From: Phoronis ovalis
Taxonomy: Eukaryota > Phoronida > Phoronidae
DNA: 15,862 nt
Direction of reading: 5' to 3'
NCBI GenBank assembly: GCA_028565635.1
Contig: JAOXYB010025880.1
Span: 1 to 15,862, forward strand
In this document: positions 9,402 through 15,862 of the stretch, one piece after another
Layout: each line of letters starts with the position of its first letter
Numbering within the stretch: position 1 is the first letter of the stretch
The notes under the pieces: model-generated
What the model saw: only the letters and a program-made list of their open reading frames with translations
What the model was told of the DNA's origin: nothing
Databases searched by the model: none
Translations under genes and position numbers: made by a program

Positions 9402-9575
9402 TACCTCCAAGGCCCCAGGAAAAAAACCATAACTCACGGTAAAAATTGCTTTCCAAAATATACCTCATGGTATTTTTTTTGCGAAAACTGTATCCCATGA
9501 TAATAAACTCTTGAAAAGAACATCCCATGGTACAAAATGCTGGAAGTGTGCACCCCAAATCTGCATTGTTCAAAC
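9402..9575. repeat. 30-bp minisatellite, left array
   Basis: About five to six imperfect copies of a unit around tacctcatggtaaaaa. The central CAT falls with its A at about 9436, 9467, 9497, 9527 and 9557, a spacing of 31, 30, 30 and 30 bases. The minus-strand frame is open through the array and so shows a 10-residue period (MGCSFQEFII, MGYSFRKKNT, and so on). This is expected for an in-register 30-bp repeat and is not evidence of a gene. Confidence 0.7.
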
Positions 9576-9602
9576 TGGAAAGCATCTGCCCTTACGAAAA
9601 AT

Positions 9603-9855
9603 TTCTATACTAGAATTCTATAGAGAACTCTATAGAATTCTATAGAGAACTCTATAGAAAACTATATAGAATTCTATAGAGAGCTCTATAGAATTCTATA
9701 GAAAATTGGAACACTTTCTATAGAATGTATAGAGAATTGGACACTTTCTATACAAGTATATAGAGATTCTATAGAAGTCTATAAAGGGTCTATAGAAGTC
9801 TATAGAGGATTCTATAGAGAGTTGGTCACTTTTTATGGAATTCTATAGAGAATTT
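9603..9855. repeat. Palindromic TCTATAGAATTC repeat, block 1
   Basis: About 250 bases built from variants of ttctatagaattctatag joined by gagaactc, gagagctc or aaattgg spacers. The core (CTATAG, GAATTC, AGAGCTCT) is self-complementary at several scales, so a single strand could fold into many alternative hairpins. Confidence 0.9.
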
Positions 9856-10341
9856 CGGATATTTTTTCTTTGATGTATTTATGTCTGATCCATTATTTTT
9901 TACATTGTGCTTTTTTATTAAACATTAAAATAACTATATTTGCCTATATATTTTAATAGCATGTAAGTTTATTTAAAATAATAAAATTTCAGAAAACCAC
10001 CTTTTAGCTAAAACTTACTATATGATATATATATATTTTTTTTAAATATTTATTAAGCTATATCTAGCTTCCTTTTGTCTCCTGATGTTTGATATACTGA
10101 CTTAGTTGAACCTGAGTGATTTGTATATTTATTCACTACTTAAAACAAGATCTTAGTAATTAGAATAATGATTTTTAGAATTCTGAAAAATAATTACATT
10201 GATGTTAGTCAAGTACTTTAAATGTAAGAAATAGTAACAAGATAGACGGCAAAGAAAGCTTTTAATCATTTCTTAATTTTACAAAATCATTAGTTTGCAT
10301 TGTAATAAAACAACATATCACAAAAAATGACAATCCAACTG

Positions 10342-10485
10342 CTCTATAGAAAATCCTATACAGCTCTCTATAGAATCCTATAGAGCTCTCTATAGAATTC
10401 TATAGAGCTCTATAGGATTTTCCAAAGAATTCTATAGAGCTTTCTCTATAGAATTCTATAGAATCCTCTATAGAATGTTCTGCAG
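10342..10485. repeat. Palindromic TCTATAGAATTC repeat, block 2
   Basis: The same unit family as 9603-9855, here with more agctctctatag and aatcctatag variants. It is separated from block 1 by an AT-rich stretch of nearly 490 bases in which nothing else is recognised. Confidence 0.9.
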
Positions 10486-10738
10486 GATTTTTTTCTTCTT
10501 TTATGAAATGGTTATAACATTTTGACACTGCTGATTTTGATGATTATGAATATTTATCAGTTTAATAATTATAAAGCTAAAATTTGTTAGTTTACCATAA
10601 CTGAGCAATTCCTAATAAAAACAATTAAACTAATTAATTTACTAATTGCTTAATGCACTAATGAAAACAAATTATTAAATCCCAAGTGTTTTTCATATAG
10701 GTATACAACTGAATGTTTACTCTCTGAACTATAATATA

Positions 10739-10786
10739 AGCTCTATAGAATTTCTAGAGCCGAAGCTCTATAAAATTCTATAGAAC
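10739..10786. repeat. Palindromic TCTATAGAATTC repeat, block 3
   Basis: A short block with two diverged pairs (ctctatagaatttctagag and gctctataaaattctataga) that leads straight into the right-hand inverted repeat of the element. Confidence 0.85.
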
Positions 10787-10929
10787 ATTTTCGTAAGGGT
10801 GAGACAGTTCAATTGAAAAAGGCACTATTTTCTATTATACCGCATGTGTAATAGTGTCAGCCTGCAAAAAAGTTCATTATTATCAAGTGGAAATAAACAA
10901 TTCCAACAAGTTCACCTATATATGGCTGT

Positions 10930-11092
10930 AAAAATATATACCCCATGGAAAAAAAGACATTTGCAAAACACCACCTCTAAGGTAAAAACTGCCAAATAAA
11001 CATAAAGGTATCCCATGGTAAAAATTTTAGCTTAAAAAGGGGGCCCCCGTGGGGTGGCAGACATATTTCACTTTGAATGAGAGTACCCCTCT
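10930..11092 (+). repeat. Dispersed repeat, copy 2, with 34-bp tandem units
   Basis: Contains ccccatgg, cctctaagg and tcccatggtaaaaa units spaced about 33-36 bases apart, the same family as the 30-bp array at 9402-9575 and in the same orientation. Its right part ends in cactttgaatgagagtaccc, shared with 4186-4205 in inverse orientation. It lies outside the 1.2-kb element, so that element may have inserted into this repeat. Confidence 0.7.
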
Positions 11093-12029
11093 GATGCACA
11101 TTCTTCAAGCCAATCATCAAATGCACATTTTCTTATTTAATAATTAAATAAATAAACTTGTAAATATTAAAATATAATTCTTATTTAATTCACATTTTAC
11201 CAAAAAGCAGCAACTGACAAACTTTCAGCCGTTTCTTCAGCATTTTTTTTTCACGGTAATGAGTAAAATTCCTGAAAAAAATGTTCTGCACAAATAGAGC
11301 AAAAATAGTATTAATCACACTTTTTATAAAATATTCTATTTAGGCACCGTGTCAAAGGTTCAATGTCTTTTTTTTCAAACTTAATTCCATTCATTTAGGG
11401 AAGGAGTCCAAATTCCAAACCCATTTTCGTTTACCACCCAATCCAATCAATACTTATTAAAACATAATGTCATACAGTGTACTTTATATCCTATTCATAA
11501 AATGTTGAAATCGGCTCCCGCATTTTCAATATTTAGTGTATTAAATTAGGGAAGAGGTCATGTGCTAAGTTTTGTAATTAAGTTAAAAAGACATTGAACT
11601 TTTGGCAGTCCCTTAAATATCATGTTACACAAAAATGTTTGCATTAAAAATAAGCACATATTTTCAGGTTTAGTTCTGGTTAATTTTATGCAAAATAATT
11701 AGCACCTTATACCTACTTTACATTGAAAGACTTATCTGCATATATAACAACTATAAAACATTTAATTAATAATTTACAAATAAACAAATAATAATTTGCA
11801 GTTAAAAGTAACATGCTTAGCCTGTCATTAGTGGCTACATGTAATATCAGTTAGCGGAAGTGCTCACAAGTTCTTGTAATCTTAATAAAACTTAACAGTT
11901 TACTTAATTAATAACAGTTCAACACAAAATGTCACCTAAAAATATCTGAACTAAATCAGCCATGTAACTTGCCACAAGCACAACTACAAAATTTCAATTG
12001 CTAATATTTGCACAATAAAAATGGCAAAG
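11093..12029. other. 3' flank of the ASB-like gene
   Basis: AT-rich, with no ORF or clear element. Part of it is the 3' UTR of the ASB-like gene. No AATAAA is seen on the minus strand; the nearest variant is ATTAAA at 11766-11761, about 260 bases after the stop codon. Confidence 0.6.
11761..11766 (-). terminator. Possible polyadenylation signal of the ASB-like gene
   Basis: ATTAAA on the minus strand, about 260 bases downstream of the stop codon. Such a hexamer is expected by chance in this AT-rich sequence. Confidence 0.2.
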
Positions 12030-13090
12030 TCAATGTTCCTGAAGGGCAATAAGATTTCTTAGCCTGCTGGGGATATCTAATTTCTGAACTCCAAACAAAA
12101 CATTTGGGTAACAGCACTGAAGTTGTTTTCGAATACTTCTGCGACACAAATCTTTCAGTGACAAAGGCTTTGTCAGGAAAGTGGCTAAAAGATCACTTAT
12201 TATAAAATCATACTTTGTTTGTACAGTCAGTGTAAATCTGTTAGGTTGGCAACCAGCAATGAGAAGTAACTGTATATTATTCAATGTTTCTTCACAAGGC
12301 TTACACTTTAAAGCTCTATACAAATACCAGAAGATAGCTTCCTCAGGTCCTTCCGCATTTGCCTGAATCAGCATTTCTACTATTTTTACGCAATCTTGAA
12401 ATTTTATTTTATCAGCATTTCCTGCACGTAATATAGCCGAATATATTGGGTCAGAAGAGATTTCAGTTTCAGAATGAGTGCACGTCACGGATGCACCCAG
12501 TTGAAGCAACAAACGAACAAGATCTGCACAACCTTTCTGGGTAGCCAATGATAATGGTGTGACGGAACTTGTTCTAGCTAGATCCATATTACATCCATGA
12601 GTCACCAACAATTTTACTACATCAACATGTTTACCTAAAACCGCTAGGTAAAACGGTGTTCTCCCTCTAGCATCTTGAGCATCTATAATAGCACCTGCTT
12701 CAATCAGTTTATCAACAAGATCTACTTGGCCATAGCTTGCAGCGGCATGTAAAACCACTCTGTTTTGAGTATCCGCTTCGTTAATATTACAACCATGATT
12801 AATCAGCAAGTTCGCTACATGATAATGTCTGTTTATAATAGCTTTATGCAATGCAGTTCTGCCCCAGATGTCTTTAATATCGGGATTAGCTTTCTGTTGA
12901 AGAAGATGTACCACACAGTCTCTATGACCATTAGAGGCACTTATAAGTAAAGCCGTTAGTCCACTGTTGTCAGTTTGATTCAGGTTAGCTCCATGTTCAC
13001 ATAGAATTTGTAAGCATTCTAAGTAGCCATGTTCAGCTGCCACATGTAGAGTGGTTGTTCCATAACTATCCATGGAATTTACATTGTGCC
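12030..13090 (-). CDS. ASB-like exon 2: ankyrin repeats and SOCS box
   Basis: The acceptor aactttatag precedes GGCACAATG. The open frame that continues upstream to an ATG at 13109 is intron read-through, since its first six codons are T-rich and end in the splice acceptor. The six ankyrin repeats carry the usual G-TPLH-AA-GH signature (for example TTTLHVAAEHGYLECLQIL). The stop codon follows IALQEH. Confidence 0.95.
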
Positions 13091-15119
13091 CTATAAAGTT
13101 AAATATCACAAAAAAACTAAAACAATTTGTGCAGTAGGCTTACAGTAGCCCATTTTAAGCTTTTAAGAAATGTTTTTGTCATTGCTACAACAGCCTGTTG
13201 TCAACAATCAGCATGTGAACAATAACTGCCAGCTTTTGAAAAAGTTTGAAAATACCGCAAGAATATGTGACTTTTGATGTGTCAGGCAACTGCCTTTTTT
13301 CACGAGGTTCACACGTTTCTAATTAGTTGCCCTTTTAAAAGCGTTACAAGACTGATTACCTTTATTTGCTAAAAGCAGCATGCCATTCAACATTGATTGA
13401 ATGCTTTAAACAATACCAGACCTTTCTCTTGTATGTATTACCTCATCCTCCGAACGCAGGGATCATCGCTTCGTATACACTCACGACTCACCCTGCGACA
13501 TTACATAGGATTTCTGTGTATTTGACCTATATGAATTGCAGGCCTCTGATTTGGACGATTTTATAAAACTGTGCAAATATGAATAAGTCCTGCTCCCCAA
13601 AAATATTGATTCTCAGAAATACAATATTTGATTATATAAAGAAAAAAAAATCCCGAAAAATGGCTTACCTCTAGCAGAATTATCATCTTTTTATTCACCT
13701 ACATTTTTATGTCAAGCTAACACAGATAAAGTTACTGTTTTATTACTGGATAAAAACTAGGCCTTGTCAACTGTGATGTGACGTGAGATTGGATATTTTA
13801 GTATGATTAACAGGGGTTTCTTTAGGCAGCAGCACACATTTTATTCGAGTTCAAACCTATTATATCCCCTGGTTTTATCACAGATATGTCATCAAAGGGG
13901 ACGCAGCCTTTTTAATATCAATTCTAAATAAATAGCTTAACAAATGCAATTTTCAAGCCGTAAGAAAACCATGCCCCCCCCCACCTGTGAGGTTGAACAG
14001 CCCGAGTACGAAACTTTTTTAGTTACAGAGGTGGTGATCGAACTGTTTAAAAACAGAAGAGTAAGGCAATACTTTGGAGAATAAGCGTTTATTTACCTAC
14101 AAAAAAAAACTTTATGAACAGCCAAAATTACGAGAAGATATCCAAATACATATGCTTTATAAATAACGATGATCGTCACTCCGGGATCATCGCTATTAAT
14201 AGCCTATTTTTATTCCATCGCACGGTCAAACTTTGAACAGGTTAGTGAATCACAAATGTCAGCTTTATCTATTCTGTCAGAAAATGTCCTAGATCAATCC
14301 ATGATTGAATCAGACACACAGTAACAAGTTACTGACCCACTCTTTAAAGAACTATTAACCAAAACGAACTGTCCTGTTGTCAATCCCATCAGATTCAGGA
14401 TTTCATCTTACACTTCTCCTTTGTAAAGATTAATTTGATTGGCTGTTTCTGGCCCATGTCCTGACCTACTTTTTTTCAGTTTGTCGTTGGGGGCGCCATT
14501 GTTAAATACACAAGCGTCAAATATGCCAAGGAATGTATGTGAGAGTATTCCCTATGTCCCTATTTATTTCTAATAAAGCAGTTTAGTCACAGTTTAATAA
14601 TTACAAGTAGTCTTGTCACTACAATGCTTTGATCATTGGAGATCAAAAACAACTAATAGAGGTAACAATAGACTATTTGCATGCACTTGGTGGAGCCACT
14701 AGTCACAGACTCAAATCTTCCCAGCATGTTGCATTTTGTGAATTAACAATGATGCAGTTCTCTGCGTGCTCGCATCATTCATTCAGAAACGCTACACCAC
14801 TTTACCAAAACTCAAAAAAAAATTATCTTTGTTGATCTATTTGCATATCTGAAATCGTGTTCTATAACCAGTACTTGTAAAGAATGCTAGGCTTGTGGCA
14901 CCCTCTAGTTCAATGCAAATAGTCTATTACTAGTGTCTGCTTTCTGGAAATTTGTAATGATTTATTTCATTTTTTTCCAAATTGTTGAAGTGTAGTTTAC
15001 TTATACATATACTGACCTCTGGCTAAACAGGACTTTAACTGTCGACTTTGATTTTGGTTAGCCAGATTGAGTATAGGTGGGATAGAAACTTCTACTGTTT
15101 TTGATTTGCTGGCTCCCAT
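12030..15119 (-). CDS. Ankyrin-repeat and SOCS-box (ASB-like) protein with Src-like N-terminus, complete
   Basis: Two coding exons (15119-15017 and 13090-12030) join in phase 1 to give 387 residues. Residues 1-7 (MGASKSK) fit the N-myristoylation consensus: Gly2, Ser6 and Lys7. A partial ankyrin repeat (about 19-42) is followed by six regular 33-residue repeats at 43-75, 76-108, 109-141, 142-174, 175-207 and 208-240. A less regular region (241-340) has further ankyrin-like helices. Residues 342-387 are a SOCS box: SLKDLCRRSIRKQL is the elongin-BC-binding part and KLDIPSRLRNLI stands where the cullin-5 box (LPLP) lies. ASB proteins recruit substrates to elongin B/C-cullin-5 ubiquitin ligases. 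The substrate is unknown and I cannot assign a specific ASB number. The myristoylation and membrane location are inferred from the motif. Confidence 0.92.
14167..14192. repeat. Short perfect hairpin cgatgatc/gatcatcg
   Basis: Eight-base arms (14167-14174 and 14185-14192) around a 10-base loop. The string gggatcatcgct at 14183-14194 recurs at 13459-13470 in the same intron. Confidence 0.5.
14667..14929. mobile_element. MITE-like element in ASB-like intron 1
   Basis: aatagactatttgcat at the left end is exactly inverted as atgcaaatagtctatt at the right end. The similarity continues inward to about 33 bases, through acttggtggagccac versus aactagagggtgccac on the opposite strand. The interior of about 200 bases has no coding potential. 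The target-site duplication is not clear. The family is not recognised. Confidence 0.6.
15017..15119 (-). CDS. ASB-like exon 1: myristoylation signal and first ankyrin helix
   Basis: Residues 1-34 plus one base: MGASKSKTVEVSIPPILN, then LANQNQSRQLKSCLARG. The donor is GTCAGT. A good acceptor (cttgtctgtag) ends two bases before the ATG, so an untranslated exon probably lies upstream. The junction creates Gly35 and runs straight into GHNVNSMD, completing the end of a first ankyrin-like repeat. This supports the exon pairing. Confidence 0.85.
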
Positions 15120-15121
15120 TT

Positions 15122-15719
15122 CTACAGACAAGGAAAAGAAAAGTAACAGCAACAATGCAAATGTACCAATAATACAAGTTATTTAAATATCTCAAGATTC
15201 TGAAGGAAAAGCTGTATGTAATGAATAGTTTACAATATGTTTAAACTGTCAGCATGTATAAGTGAATCACTGAAAAGTTGAGTAAATCACAATTCAGGAG
15301 TATTTTCAAATTTCTCTTTATAGAAGCTCCTGCATGGTAAGACACAAGCAACAGTACTTTAGACCAAGATTTTATTTGAATTTAAGAAAATCTTAATAAT
15401 AATTTCCTGCTATCCAACTACCAGAATGGATAAAATTAAATAATACTAGTGACATCTTAGGCATTTATGTTTCGTGGAGTATGTTACATCATATTGAACC
15501 TTCTCTGAACAGCAACAACTTCTCATTTTCCATAAACAGAATTTCTGCATCAATTATTCAGATTCTTCAGCTAATGTGTGGAAATGGTGAATTTTCTTGC
15601 TTGATATTTGTAAAGACACAGTAATTGGCTAGAGGTGAGTTCATGTAAACAGTAGTAACCAGTAGGCATAGAGTGTTATTAATTAATATGTTATTTAAAA
15701 TGAAAATTAATGCACTCAC
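15122..15719 (-). other. Probable 5' UTR intron of the ASB-like gene
   Basis: AT-rich sequence without ORFs between the candidate donor at 15720 and the acceptor at 15122. Nothing else was recognised. Confidence 0.4.
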
Positions 15720-15854
15720 CATTAAGAGAGAAGTAGAACTTCTACATAAAAAGAATTAGTTAATTTAAGAGAAACTCTACAATATAAAACAAGAGGTCTG
15801 CGGGTGCAGACAGATGCCCATCATATGATATAGTTTCTGTAGTTGTAAAGCCAT
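15720..15854 (-). promoter_or_regulatory. Candidate 5' untranslated exon and start region of the ASB-like gene
   Basis: A strong minus-strand donor (AATG|GTGAGTG) lies at 15720, about 600 bases before the acceptor of coding exon 1. Upstream is AAAGATGGC (15858-15850), a YY1-type promoter motif seen near many animal start sites. The ATG in it opens a 25-codon ORF ending at 15777, which would be an upstream ORF. An alternative reading is that acccgcag near 15803 is a splice acceptor and the true first exon lies beyond the window. Confidence 0.35.
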
Positions 15855-15862
15855 CTTTGTAT

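Larger units (their letters stand above)
9589..10799. mobile_element. 1.2-kb element bounded by inverted repeats and filled with TCTATAGA palindromes
   Basis: cccttacgaaaa (9589-9600) is perfectly inverted as ttttcgtaaggg (10788-10799), and both ends run directly into TCTATAGA-type repeats. The interior has three such blocks separated by AT-rich spacers and no long ORF. This is the shape of a non-autonomous DNA transposon or foldback element. No clear target-site duplication is seen. Outside the ends, gttcaa-ctggaaag and gttcaa-ttgaaaaag are similar but not identical. Confidence 0.55.
13091..15016 (-). other. ASB-like intron 1
   Basis: A 1,926-base phase-1 intron. It holds a CpG-richer patch (about 13440-13560), a run of ten C (about 13974-13983), a short hairpin (14167-14192), a YY1-like ggcgccatt near 14492 and a MITE-like element (14667-14929). 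No additional ankyrin exon was found. Confidence 0.75.

Noticed and set aside
12181-12950. Plus-strand ORFs opposite the ankyrin exon.
   Set aside because: They are antisense shadows of a clearly coding minus strand and have no domain similarity I recognise.
13091-13109. ATG at 13109 as the start of the ankyrin protein.
   Set aside because: It lies in a T-rich tract ending in a splice acceptor. Exon 15119-15017 joins in matching phase and completes the first ankyrin-like repeat.
13366-13566. A 66-codon plus-strand ORF in a CpG-richer patch.
   Set aside because: The peptide has no recognisable domain, no clear splice context and lies within the ASB-like intron. It could be a repeat fragment but there is no second copy here.
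13974-13983. A run of ten C bases.
   Set aside because: A plain homopolymer with no surrounding structure; it may even be affected by sequencing error.
14629-14835. A 68-codon plus-strand ORF.
   Set aside because: It overlaps the left half of the MITE-like element and shows no protein-family features.
1-15862. tRNA, rRNA, CRISPR arrays, retroviral or viral genes.
   Set aside because: No cloverleaf with A and B boxes, rRNA core, spaced direct repeats of CRISPR type or polymerase/integrase motifs were recognised on reading both strands.

Overview
This is an AT-rich (roughly two-thirds A+T) stretch of animal nuclear DNA with intron-rich genes, GT-AG splice sites and many small repeats. Two protein-coding genes can be reconstructed exon by exon, both on the minus strand. 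The gene families (an SH2-domain inositol 5-phosphatase and an ankyrin/SOCS-box protein) are metazoan. Introns of a few hundred to about 2,000 bases and the lack of any familiar vertebrate repeat suggest an invertebrate. I cannot fix the phylum from the sequence alone.

Gene A (minus strand, 8069 down to 1883, 3' end beyond the window) is a SHIP-type phosphatidylinositol 5-phosphatase. Eleven coding exons join in matching phases to give 496 codons: an N-terminal SH2 domain, a linker, a PH-related domain and the first part of the 5-phosphatase catalytic domain. The remaining catalytic exons lie to the left of base 1. A possible promoter and 5' untranslated exon lie around 9241-9400.

Gene B (minus strand, 15119 down to 12030) is a complete two-coding-exon ankyrin-repeat/SOCS-box (ASB-like) protein of 387 residues. 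It probably acts as a substrate receptor of a cullin-5 ubiquitin ligase. Its first exon starts with a Src-like N-myristoylation signal, which suggests membrane attachment. A possible upstream untranslated exon ends at 15720.

Between and within the genes: 9391-11092 is a composite repeat island. Three blocks of palindromic TCTATAGAATTC-type repeats sit inside a roughly 1.2-kb element bounded by 12-bp perfect inverted repeats. This element is flanked by arrays of 30-34-bp tandem repeats. Part of the outer repeat (10930-11092) has a second copy in opposite orientation at 4186-4320, inside a foldback element in SHIP intron 7. The ASB intron holds a MITE-like element (14667-14929). The long last visible SHIP intron (1-1882) holds a CpG-richer, promoter-like patch with a CRE and two orphan exon-like ORFs, which is the most uncertain part of the window.

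No bacterial, organellar, CRISPR, tRNA or rRNA features were seen. The two genes act in different processes (phosphoinositide signalling and ubiquitin ligation); nothing in the sequence shows that they work together.
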